Assembly (NCBI GenBank): GCA_937942205.1
Contig: CALDFO010000317.1
Coordinates: 1-9,091, forward strand
Reading direction: 5' to 3'
Length of the DNA stretch: 9,091 nucleotides
Source: an uncultured Alphaproteobacteria bacterium
GTDB lineage: Bacteria; Pseudomonadota; Alphaproteobacteria; Micropepsales; Micropepsaceae
How positions within the stretch are numbered: the first letter of the stretch is position 1; each line of letters opens with the position of its first letter. This document shows positions 1 to 5,870 of this stretch, piece by piece. A program made the translations under genes and the position numbers. The notes beneath the pieces were generated by a model. The model saw only the letters and a list, made by a program, of their open reading frames with translations, was not told where the DNA came from and ran no database searches.

Positions 1-228
1 ATCTCTCGGGAGATAGCCTCGGTGCGCGGCAAGGTCTGCGGCCCGTTGCGGCGGCCAAACAAGAACCCAATCCCCGTTTTGTGGTGCGCCAAGCGAGCGC
101 CGGTACAAGCCAAGAGGGGCGCTTGCGGTCATGTTCCAGACCAGCAGCGGCGTCGGCGCAATCACCAACTGGAAGGCGCAGCCGGCCGCCACCAGCGCCG
201 CGAGCACACTAAGCGCGCGGGCTTTCAT
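1..228 (-). CDS. TraF-like S26 family signal peptidase, N-terminal part (runs off the left edge)
   Basis: This is the first 76 residues of a conjugation-type S26 serine peptidase; the rest lies beyond base 1. TraF-type S26 peptidases sit in the inner membrane with the active site on the periplasmic side and process pilin or other conjugation proteins. Residues 5-24 form one hydrophobic membrane segment. Residues 32-42 (N-M-T-A-S-A-P-L-G-L-Y) match the family's nucleophile motif, with Ser36 as the expected catalytic serine. The sequence then continues with GDWVLVWPP, a typical next strand, and GYLPR. The catalytic lysine would lie outside the window. The ATG at 228-226 is chosen because it puts the membrane helix directly after the start. 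It overlaps the end of the upstream helix-turn-helix gene by 20 bp, which suggests co-translation. The Shine-Dalgarno match is weak. The family call is firm; the full length is unknown. Confidence 0.88.
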   Translation of the reverse strand, partial: MKARALSVLAALVAAGCAFQLVIAPTPLLVWNMTASAPLGLYRRSLGAPQNGDWVLVWPPQRAADLAAHRGYLPRD

Positions 229-445
229 GGACGACAGAGTGCGCGTGTGATTGCGACCAGGCTTCGAGATCGTCGATATGATAGCGAATGTAGCGGCCAT
301 GCCTGCGAAAGGCGGGTCCGTCACCGTTCCGGCGCATTTTTTCGAGCGTTCGCCAGGACAGTTTGACGAAATCGGCGGCTTGAACGGGAGTGTAAAAGGG
401 GCTTTGGGAGCGCGCCGACGGCGCTCCCGGTTTCGCTTCCATCAT
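209..445 (-). CDS. AlpA-like helix-turn-helix (excisionase-family) DNA-binding protein
   Basis: This 78-aa protein has a single MerR-type/HTH_17 domain at about residues 17-63. It runs from YTPVQAADFVKLSWRTLEKM (helix-turn-helix) through GDGPAFRRHGRYIRY (the wing, with the R-x-x-R-Y strand) to HIDDLEAW, the standard closing helix of AlpA and excisionase-like proteins. Such proteins bind DNA as small regulators or recombination directionality factors. In conjugative elements of this type they usually sit among replication, partition and transfer genes. Two adjacent ATGs are possible; the first (445-443) is preferred because GAGG lies 7 nt upstream on the coding strand. The N-terminal 16 residues are low-complexity and probably disordered. 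The 3' end overlaps the TraF-like peptidase gene by 20 bp. The target sites are not visible, so regulation of transfer genes is an inference. Confidence 0.85.
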   Translation of the reverse strand: MMEAKPGAPSARSQSPFYTPVQAADFVKLSWRTLEKMRRNGDGPAFRRHGRYIRYHIDDLEAWSQSHAHSVVHESPRA

Positions 446-459
446 ACCAACGCCTCACC

Positions 460-487
460 ATTATCGTGTTGACGGTGGGCGCGACAA
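460..487 (-). promoter_or_regulatory. Possible sigma-70-like promoter for the AlpA-like gene
   Basis: On the minus strand, TTGTCG (482-487) and GATAAT (460-465) are separated by 16 bp. The -10 box matches the consensus at 5 of 6 positions and the -35 box at 4 of 6. Transcription would start only about 10 nt before the ATG at 445, giving a very short leader that still contains the GAGG ribosome site. This is suggestive only. Confidence 0.3.
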
Positions 488-541
488 CAGGAGCTGCCGA
501 GCCCCCCGCATGAACAGTGGCGCACGTTCACGGACCTGGAT

Positions 542-577
542 ACTGGCGAAAAATACGAGTCGCGAGATTCGCCAGTT
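542..577. repeat. 9-bp inverted repeat between the DUF736 and AlpA-like genes
   Basis: ACTGGCGAA at 542-550 and its exact reverse complement TTCGCCAGT at 569-577 are separated by 18 bp. The pair lies upstream of the AlpA-like gene and downstream of the DUF736 gene. The spacing suits either a protein-binding operator or a loose stem-loop. No poly-T run follows, so a simple terminator is unlikely. Confidence 0.5.
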
Positions 578-590
578 GTAGCAAAGGCGA

Positions 591-615
591 GGCCCCCGCG
601 CCATGCGCGGGGGCC
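591..615 (-). terminator. GC-rich hairpin 3' of the DUF736 gene, probable terminator or processing stem
   Basis: A perfect 10-bp stem (GGCCCCCGCG at 591-600 pairing with CGCGGGGGCC at 606-615) closes a 5-nt loop. It begins about 10 nt after the DUF736 stop codon at 626-628. On the minus-strand transcript it is followed by TCGCCTTTGC, only a weak U-rich tail. It could therefore be an intrinsic terminator of moderate strength or an mRNA 3'-end stabilising structure. Confidence 0.6.
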
Positions 616-625
616 GGGTCCGCGC

Positions 626-949
626 TCAGTCTGCCGGGTTCCAGATGACGGCGAACACGCAGTCGTCGTCCTGCCCGGCGGCACGGCCGAGGTTGGCGTA
701 CAGCTTCTTGGGTCCGAAGGCGGGATCGGCAAGGCTCAACGAGACATAGTCTTCGCCGGAAGTCTTGCCCTTGCGGACCCAGCCAGCGCCGATCTCCACC
801 GCTTGGCTGTAGATGCGATAGTCGGGCTGGGTGTCGCCATTCTTGGCGTTGTTCTGCAGGATTTCGACCGGGGCGCGGAAAGACAGCGTCTTGAGCTGGC
901 CCTTGAAGTTGCCGTCCTTGGACTTGGTGACGTGACCGATAGCAGGCAT
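626..949 (-). CDS. DUF736 family protein
   Basis: This 107-aa protein is recognisable as DUF736, a small family common on alphaproteobacterial plasmids and integrative elements and without an established biochemical function. Recognition rests on the whole pattern. The N-terminus MPAIGHVTKSKDGNFKGQLK is followed by a central PDYRIYSQAVEIGAGW, then GEDYVSLSLADPAFG, LYANLG and the terminal FAVIWNP. These are the family's conserved beta strands. The ATG at 949-947 is chosen over the in-frame ATG at 961 because GGAG lies 6 nt before it and because family members begin with this M-x-x-I-G pattern. The frame is open for about 280 bp further upstream, but that sequence has no family resemblance. The gene sits between the cargo module and the AlpA-like gene, and has a structured, gene-free region in front of it. 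Confidence 0.9.
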   Translation of the reverse strand: MPAIGHVTKSKDGNFKGQLKTLSFRAPVEILQNNAKNGDTQPDYRIYSQAVEIGAGWVRKGKTSGEDYVSLSLADPAFGPKKLYANLGRAAGQDDDCVFAVIWNPAD

Positions 950-971
950 TGCAGTCTCCATTGTGTGTCGC

Positions 972-987
972 GGGAGACCAATCTCCC
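972..987 (-). promoter_or_regulatory. Short hairpin in the DUF736 leader
   Basis: GGGAGA at 972-977 and TCTCCC at 982-987 form a perfect 6-bp stem with a 4-nt loop. It ends 22 nt upstream of the DUF736 ATG in the transcribed leader. One arm is purine-rich (GGGAGA) and resembles a ribosome-binding site, so it could tune translation. Functional relevance is inferred. Confidence 0.4.
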
Positions 988-1066
988 TTGCGATGGCGAA
1001 CCGTTTCGGGCGGCGGACGGGCACCCGAACCTGCAAGGCTGAAGCGCAGCGGAAGACCGGAGCGGA

Positions 1067-1150
1067 CAGGTTTTTTGGAAAGGCGAAGCCTTGGGCGCGA
1101 GGAGCCGCGCGCAAGCACCGAAGGGGCGAGCACGGCGGGGAAAAAACCTG
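1067..1150 (-). ncRNA. Candidate multi-branched RNA structure in the DUF736 leader
   Basis: CAGGTTTTTT at 1067-1076 and AAAAAACCTG at 1141-1150 are perfect 10-bp complements. Within the enclosed 64 nt are two small perfect hairpins: AAGGC/GCCTT at 1080-1092 with a 3-nt loop, and GCGCG/CGCGC at 1095-1110 with a 6-nt loop. On the minus strand there is also a C-TTCG-G segment near 1121-1126, the sequence of a very stable tetraloop. The element would be transcribed about 118 nt before the DUF736 start. No known riboswitch or RNA family is recognised. Short GC-rich stems can arise by chance. Confidence 0.3.
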
Positions 1151-1405
1151 GCGGCGATGGTTTCGGAAGGCCCGGACCCCCCCGTAGGTTATCGCCCACA
1201 GCAAGGGAGAATGGACGTCCCGCACCATGCCAAGACGAAAATGCCTGCCTGGTCGTCACCCCCTAGACCGGCATGGGCCAGCAATGGACTGCCCCCGCCC
1301 GGCAAAGCCGACAACGCCAAATGCCGATCAGTCCACATCCGAAAACAGCCCGCGGGGATAATGCAGATGGGACGCCGAAGGGCTTGAACGGCGCGCGGGC
1401 ACTCA

Positions 1406-1439
1406 CCTTGCCCCGCATTGGCTAGCGCGCCAACCAAGG
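1406..1439 (-). terminator. Possible stem-loop after the PLD gene
   Basis: Nested complements CCTTG/CAAGG (1406-1410 and 1435-1439) and TTGGC/GCCAA (1418-1422 and 1429-1433) form an interrupted stem about 14 nt past the PLD stop codon. There is no T-run downstream on the minus strand, so it is at best a weak or Rho-assisted end of the cargo operon. Confidence 0.3.
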
Positions 1440-1452
1440 CCGCCCGGTAGAA

Positions 1453-3969
1453 TTACTTGCGTTTTGTCGGATTGGCCGCCCGACTGGCACCCAGCTCGCG
1501 CTGCGGCGCTGGGGCCGCATCCCGGCAATCGAGAACGCGCTGAACCTGTTCGTCGTGCGCCTTTTTCTGGGCCGCAGCATCGAGCCCCAGGCGCGCGCAA
1601 AACCGCTCATTCATCTTGGTCATGACGGCGACCACAGGTGGTGACGCGTACTCCAGTGCGGTCAATCCCGTCGCCACATAGATTTTGTCCATCAACGGAC
1701 CAATACGCTTGGGCAACAATTTGCGCTCTGTTGCTGAGCGCGGGGCGGCAAAAGCCGCCTGTATGCACCAAAAGCAGGTAGCCCAGCATTCCAGAATGTC
1801 CTCGGCGATATGCTCCCCCGCAGTCTCCAGTTGGACATGCCCAATAGCCGGATCGGCACCATCAAATACCCCAAATAGGATACGGCCGATGAGGCGGGGC
1901 CAACTCTCTTCGCTGTCCTCACGCGGCAGGACTTGCAGCGAGGACGTCTCGCTATCCAACGCCGACGCCGCCCGGCCATGCCCCGCAGCCACAACGATCA
2001 TCAGCAAAGCGCGCAGTCGTAGGATATCCAGCGTGGTCAGCGCGCCCGCTTGCTTGCGAAGGCCGATTTTCTTCACAAACTGCGTGGCGGCCTGGACGAT
2101 CTGGGCGCGCGAAGCCTTGCGCTGTGCCGCCAAGCGTTGGCGCTCCTGCTTGCCTTCCTCGTCGGCGGTACGCTGCGACGGGTCAATGCCCGTCTCACCC
2201 GCCGCCGCCATTGCCGCGTCCGGGTCGCTGGTGTCGTCGCCCAAATTGAAGGCCGAGGCAAGCTGGTCCTCGTCGTCTGGTGTGTCCTCGGCCGCGCCAA
2301 GTCCGATAATACGGTTGAGAAAGTTGCGAACCAAGGAAAGCTCACTGCCCGCCAGACTGTTGGCGAACAGTGTCGATGAGGATTCCGGCGGACGGCGACC
2401 GGCTATGAAACTCTCATAATCCAGTGTGCGAAATTGCTCACTGCCCTTCTCGTCCGCCTTCTTGCGGCGGCCCGCGAAGCTGGCCGGTTCCGGTTCTTGA
2501 TTGAGCCGGGCCTCAGCCGCTTCCAGCACATCGAACACATCGAGAAGCAACAGCTCGGCTTCGGTTTCATCCGCCAGCCGCAAGGCGGCCTGCTCGGCTG
2601 ATCTGGAGTGCTGTTCCCGCGCTTCCTGCCGAATAACATCGACAAGGCTGACAATTGCCAGCGCCGAGACCGAGCCATCTTCGCAGCGAATCCGTGCAAA
2701 AGCAGGGCGTACCGCGTCCCCGGCTAAGCGATACCGCAGCTCGCCCGCGCCCGCCCCTGCCAGCGGCGTGAGGTCGTGGTCCAGCACCTGCCGCTCCAGG
2801 TTGAGCAATTCCAGCGTGGCCCCATCTGGCGCCACACCGCCGGGCGGATACCAAGATAATATATCGAGGTGGCATTCAAACCGGCCTGGCGATGCCTTCA
2901 CATTTTGCGCCGCCAGCTCATCGTCCGGGGCTTCGGTTTGTTCCCAGGTCTTGGCATCCACGGCCGTGGATTTGTCGATCACACTTGCCAGACCGAGCGC
3001 GTCCAACGTTTGCCCCGACGGCAGCCGCTTATAAAGACAGGCTTCATGGTTGGTGCCGGCAAAGTTGGATTTGCCCAAGGCTGCCACCGTGCAATTGGCG
3101 CTGCCGTAAAGGACATGATCCCATTTGCGGGTTTCCGCGATAACGGCTTTGGCGTGAAAGAAGCGCCCCTTGCAGAAGTCTTTGGCCTCATGAACCGTTA
3201 GATTCTGGATGCCGCCAAGCGCCTTGACGGGGAACTCACCAGTTTCCGTATCGACCAACAAAGCGACTTTGTCGGGCGCAAGCCGGGCGATGAGGTGCTT
3301 CAGACCATCCAGCTTGTCGTCCCAATAGGGACTGAACACCACCAAGCGCTTGACCGGCTCACCGTCCAACTGCTGCACCAGTTGCGCGCCGATGCCTTGC
3401 GCTTGTGGCGTCAAGAAGGCTGCCACCGTACCGTCGGCCATGGTGACGGCGCCGGTCGCGGGAACCGTCCGGCGCAGCCAGGGCGTGCGCGCCTCCGCCC
3501 AGGCAAGTTGGCTGGTTACGGCCAGACCTGCATCTGCGAGGCGAGCCCTCGCATATTGCCAGACCTGGGCGATGATCTGCTGCTGCGGCGATGCCTCGTC
3601 CGTGCATCCCAGGCTACCCGCCAGTTCCAGATTTCCGGCCAAGCCGGAACTGGTCATATTGGCCGAACTGACAATGATGCGCCCCTCGCCCCGGCCGATC
3701 TGCAGCACGATCTTGGGATGAAACACGCCGTTACTCTTAGCCGTCACGCCGCTGGCGGAATACCAGCGGCCGGCGAAGCGCGGCAGCGTCAGCCCGCCGT
3801 CCAGGGCTTCGCGCAACATCTTGTCATCGACCAGCAGCAGATTGTTGTGACAGCCGGCACCACGCAGGCGCGGTAGCGCAATGTCTTCGTAAGCTTCAAA
3901 ATCGACACAGAAACTGGTGACAATGCTGGTATGAAAGCCCCGGTCACCAAAACGTTCGTAAAGTTTCAT
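1453..3969 (-). CDS. Phospholipase-D-superfamily nuclease-like protein with two HxK motifs
   Basis: This 838-aa protein carries two PLD-type active-site motifs. The first runs from His84-Pro-Lys86 through SSAN at 101-104 to Asn113-Leu-Glu115. The second runs from His272-Ala-Lys274 through GSAN at 289-292 to Asn307-His-Glu309. The HxK plus downstream Asn and Glu, with no Asp of the classic HKD, resembles nuclease branches of the PLD superfamily rather than lipases. Two motifs in one chain would form one complete active site. About 340 N-terminal residues hold this domain. The remainder has an acidic disordered stretch near residues 570-620 and a mostly helical C-terminal part of unknown role. 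There is no signal peptide, membrane segment or visible helicase/ATPase motif. The ATG at 3969 overlaps the stop of the upstream gene as ATGA. A nucleic-acid cleaving role, perhaps guided by its coupled partners, is inferred. Confidence 0.85.
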   Translation of the reverse strand: MKLYERFGDRGFHTSIVTSFCVDFEAYEDIALPRLRGAGCHNNLLLVDDKMLREALDGGLTLPRFAGRWYSASGVTAKSNGVFHPKIVLQIGRGEGRIIVSSANMTSSGLAGNLELAGSLGCTDEASPQQQIIAQVWQYARARLADAGLAVTSQLAWAEARTPWLRRTVPATGAVTMADGTVAAFLTPQAQGIGAQLVQQLDGEPVKRLVVFSPYWDDKLDGLKHLIARLAPDKVALLVDTETGEFPVKALGGIQNLTVHEAKDFCKGRFFHAKAVIAETRKWDHVLYGSANCTVAALGKSNFAGTNHEACLYKRLPSGQTLDALGLASVIDKSTAVDAKTWEQTEAPDDELAAQNVKASPGRFECHLDILSWYPPGGVAPDGATLELLNLERQVLDHDLTPLAGAGAGELRYRLAGDAVRPAFARIRCEDGSVSALAIVSLVDVIRQEAREQHSRSAEQAALRLADETEAELLLLDVFDVLEAAEARLNQEPEPASFAGRRKKADEKGSEQFRTLDYESFIAGRRPPESSSTLFANSLAGSELSLVRNFLNRIIGLGAAEDTPDDEDQLASAFNLGDDTSDPDAAMAAAGETGIDPSQRTADEEGKQERQRLAAQRKASRAQIVQAATQFVKKIGLRKQAGALTTLDILRLRALLMIVVAAGHGRAASALDSETSSLQVLPREDSEESWPRLIGRILFGVFDGADPAIGHVQLETAGEHIAEDILECWATCFWCIQAAFAAPRSATERKLLPKRIGPLMDKIYVATGLTALEYASPPVVAVMTKMNERFCARLGLDAAAQKKAHDEQVQRVLDCRDAAPAPQRELGASRAANPTKRK

Positions 3970-5543
3970 GGTGCTTCCAGCACCTTTTGGCCGCGCGGGG
4001 TCAGACCCGTATCGTCAATCAAATGAATGTCGCGCAGGAACTGGATGGTCGGCCCCAGCCTGGGGTTGGTCAGGGTGGGCCCGTCCTTTTTCCGAAGCCG
4101 GATCAGACCGTCATCGGTCTCGATCAGGAAGGTATAATCGCCCTGGTGGCGCAGCTTTTTGAGCGCCACCCACAGATGCCGTCGCAAAACCCGCTCTTCC
4201 AGCAGCCGCGCCACAGCCTCTTGAAACGGCAGGTCCGCACATCCTTGGAGAAACTGCGATTCTGTCAGCAGCGAGTGAAACGCGGTCATGTTGCCGAGCT
4301 GATGCAGCTCACGCTTGAGCGCCTCCAAGCCTGCCACGAAGCGCTTGTCGAGGATGGCAAGAAGCGTCAGCGCCTTAAAAGCCGTCTCCGTCGAGCAGAA
4401 GTTCGTCTCTCTGCCAGAAGGCAACACATCGCGTACCAGCGCCCATTCGCTGTCGCCGGAGGGCGCGAAACTGTTGGGGGCAGATTTAATAGACGCGGCA
4501 AAGGTGCCCCAGCTTTTTGTCCCCGGCCTGGCCGCGTCCGCAATCCGCTGGGCGCATAATCCAATCAGCGCCGCAGGCGCAATGCCGCGCGGATAGTCTG
4601 CCAGCGTGTCCAGCAAATAGCGCAACAGCGTCTCCAGGGCGACATGGCAAAGGTCATTGGCCTGATAGCCCCGCCAGCGATCCACTTGGGCTGCCAAAGT
4701 CGGGCCGGGATCGAAGTTCTGGCCCTTGGCGTCCCTGCCCGCGTAGAGAATCCAGCGCACATCATCGGGTGTGGGACTGCGTCTCAGCATCCCTGCGATC
4801 TTCAGCACCAGACTGAGGCTGGCCTTGCGGGACAGCGCATTGGCGTCGGAGATGCCCGCGCGGGCAAATAGGATATTTTCATAACAGGTGCGTTCAGCAG
4901 CCTGTTTGCGGATGCCCGACGGCGACAGGCGGCCGAACCGTTCCAAATCAGCCTGACTGACGCGCCCGCGCTCAATTGCGTTGTAGAAGGGCAGTCCCAG
5001 GTCATCGAGCTCGTCGGCGAACGCTTGCGCCAGCGTATCGCCGACGGTTTCGCTGGGCACGGCAATGTCGTGGGTCACAACATCGGTAAAAATGCCGACC
5101 TCGGAAAGCTGACTGGCATAGGCCAAGCCATAGGCGCCCCAGGGCAGTTTGAAGTAGAAGGTTTCACTCTTGGGTTCGGCGTCGGCCGCGAAATCGACCA
5201 CCTTCGGCACGTCGCCCGAAAGCCGCCGCTGCGCCCATTGGATGCCGGTGATACCCCCTTCATTGCCGCGCGCCTGGGCGATCAGGGCATAAAGTGCCTC
5301 GGTGCGTCGAATATAGCGTTGCCAGGTGACGGGATTGGTGTCCCCAACACGCTTGGCATAGGTCGCGCTCAACCAGGCATAGAGGCCGTAATAGCGCATC
5401 CGCAAAGTCACGTTACCGATGCCGGGAATAAGCGACTGGTAGAGATTGACGCTGGTGTTTTGCATGCCCAGCGGATCAAGACCGCTCTTGCTGCGGTACT
5501 CGGTCCATTCCGGCAGATGGGCGGACGCGGCCGCGATTGGCAT
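3966..5543 (-). CDS. Unknown 525-aa protein with C-terminal winged-helix-like region, coupled to the PLD nuclease
   Basis: I cannot assign a named family with confidence. A conserved-looking block covers residues 21-58: GLDPLGMQN, then LIPGIGNVTLRMRYYGLYAWL. It recalls the N-terminus of DUF6361-type defence-island proteins (PG-x-x-x-x-T-x-R-x-RY), but that is memory, not a search result. The middle (about 60-460) is mainly helical and soluble. Residues 469-525 read like a winged helix, with LGPTIQFLRDIHLID followed by GLTPRGQKVLE, suggesting DNA or protein binding. The ATG at 5543-5541 is chosen because it overlaps the zinc-ribbon stop as TAATG and because the 33 residues of a longer open frame are Pro/Arg-rich shadow sequence from the upstream gene. 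The 3' end overlaps the PLD gene as ATGA. No nuclease, NTPase or membrane motifs are visible. The arrangement suggests a dedicated partner or specificity subunit of the PLD protein. Confidence 0.85.
   Translation of the reverse strand: MPIAAASAHLPEWTEYRSKSGLDPLGMQNTSVNLYQSLIPGIGNVTLRMRYYGLYAWLSATYAKRVGDTNPVTWQRYIRRTEALYALIAQARGNEGGITGIQWAQRRLSGDVPKVVDFAADAEPKSETFYFKLPWGAYGLAYASQLSEVGIFTDVVTHDIAVPSETVGDTLAQAFADELDDLGLPFYNAIERGRVSQADLERFGRLSPSGIRKQAAERTCYENILFARAGISDANALSRKASLSLVLKIAGMLRRSPTPDDVRWILYAGRDAKGQNFDPGPTLAAQVDRWRGYQANDLCHVALETLLRYLLDTLADYPRGIAPAALIGLCAQRIADAARPGTKSWGTFAASIKSAPNSFAPSGDSEWALVRDVLPSGRETNFCSTETAFKALTLLAILDKRFVAGLEALKRELHQLGNMTAFHSLLTESQFLQGCADLPFQEAVARLLEERVLRRHLWVALKKLRHQGDYTFLIETDDGLIRLRKKDGPTLTNPRLGPTIQFLRDIHLIDDTGLTPRGQKVLEAP
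3970..3984 (-). promoter_or_regulatory. Hairpin directly upstream of the PLD start, presenting a GGA ribosome site in its loop
   Basis: GGTGCT (3970-3975) and AGCACC (3979-3984) form a perfect 6-bp stem with a 3-nt loop that reads GGA on the mRNA. The stem ends immediately before the PLD ATG. GGA lies 6 nt from the start codon, the best ribosome-site candidate there. Ribosomes finishing the upstream gene would open the stem, so the structure fits tight translational coupling. Confidence 0.5.
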
Positions 5544-5788
5544 TATCGTTCGTCTCGCTTGCGCCGGGCCTGGTCGCCGGGGATGAGAACCGTAGCGTGC
5601 ATTTGGCAGCTTTTGCACTTCAAGCGGCGGGAGACATCCCACAATTTGCGGTCGCTGTTGCGGGAGCGCCGGATCAGGTCATAGGGCCGAAACCCCGCCA
5701 CATGTCCGCATCGCCGGCATAGGGCCCAAAGCGTCACCCGCGCATTGTGGGCTTGCCACAAATCCTCGATGCCATACCCCTCATCCAT
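5543..5788 (-). CDS. Small four-cysteine zinc-ribbon protein
   Basis: This is an 81-aa basic protein with two CxxC knuckles, Cys24-Arg-Arg-Cys27 followed by GH, and Cys58-Lys-Ser-Cys61. They are separated by 30 residues that include a run of Arg/Lys and a WDVSRRL segment. This is the layout of a zinc ribbon, expected to bind one Zn and contact nucleic acid or a partner protein. The last 15 residues are strongly basic (ARRKRDER). The ATG at 5788-5786 is the only ATG near the first conserved residues, but it lacks a ribosome site at normal spacing. The best purine run lies about 20 nt upstream, inside a hairpin. The stop codon overlaps the next start as TAATG, which supports both ends of the pair. 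The gap to the recombinase stop is 82 bp, so it is probably on the same transcript. A role as an accessory DNA-binding subunit is inferred. Confidence 0.8.
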   Translation of the reverse strand: MDEGYGIEDLWQAHNARVTLWALCRRCGHVAGFRPYDLIRRSRNSDRKLWDVSRRLKCKSCQMHATVLIPGDQARRKRDER

Positions 5789-5797
5789 GGGAACAAT

Positions 5798-5816
5798 AGG
5801 AGAACAAACCTCTCCT
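5798..5816 (-). promoter_or_regulatory. Hairpin holding the strongest ribosome-site-like sequence ahead of the zinc-ribbon gene
   Basis: AGGAGA at 5798-5803 and TCTCCT at 5811-5816 form a perfect 6-bp stem with a 7-nt loop. On the mRNA the upstream arm begins AGGAGAGG, the best Shine-Dalgarno-like run in the neighbourhood, yet it ends 20 nt before the ATG at 5788. Folding the stem would shorten that distance or hide the site, so it may control translation of the coupled three-gene unit. Confidence 0.4.
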
Positions 5817-5839
5817 GGGAGTCCAGCCCTAGAGCTTGT

Positions 5840-5854
5840 GGCGGTCGGGCCGCC
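5840..5854 (-). other. Small GC hairpin between the recombinase and zinc-ribbon genes
   Basis: GGCGG (5840-5844) and CCGCC (5850-5854) form a 5-bp stem with a 5-nt loop, 16 nt past the recombinase stop. No T-run follows, so transcription read-through into the zinc-ribbon gene is expected. Confidence 0.3.
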
Positions 5855-5870
5855 GGGTGGCAGATGCGGC

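Larger units (their letters stand above)
950..1452. other. About 500-bp gene-free region between the PLD gene and the DUF736 gene
   Basis: I see no credible gene here. The open frames lack ribosome sites, recognisable motifs and normal composition, and several are only upstream extensions of the DUF736 frame. The stretch does contain several inverted repeats, listed separately: a hairpin near the DUF736 start, a 10-bp inverted repeat enclosing two smaller hairpins, and a possible terminator after the PLD gene. A further 9-bp inverted pair joins TCTCCCTTG at 982-990 to CAAGGGAGA at 1202-1210. The region probably holds the DUF736 promoter and leader plus the PLD 3' untranslated region. Confidence 0.6.

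Noticed and set aside
528..1259. Long minus-strand open frames of 243 and 200 aa over the DUF736 gene and its leader
   Set aside because: The 200-aa frame is the DUF736 reading frame extended upstream past a good ribosome site at 949; the 243-aa frame is a different frame with Arg/Pro-rich shadow composition and no motif.
1189..1437. 82-aa minus-strand open frame in the gene-free region
   Set aside because: No ribosome site and no domain. Its composition looks like translated GC-rich non-coding DNA, though conservation was not testable.
1685..3876. Several plus-strand open frames of 100-244 aa opposite the PLD gene
   Set aside because: They lie antisense to a frame with clear HxK motifs and are Ser/Arg/Ala-rich, as expected for shadows in GC-rich DNA.
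5544..5642. Upstream extension of the 525-aa protein by 33 residues
   Set aside because: The extension lies inside the zinc-ribbon gene, has Pro/Arg-rich shadow composition, and ignores the TAATG coupled start.
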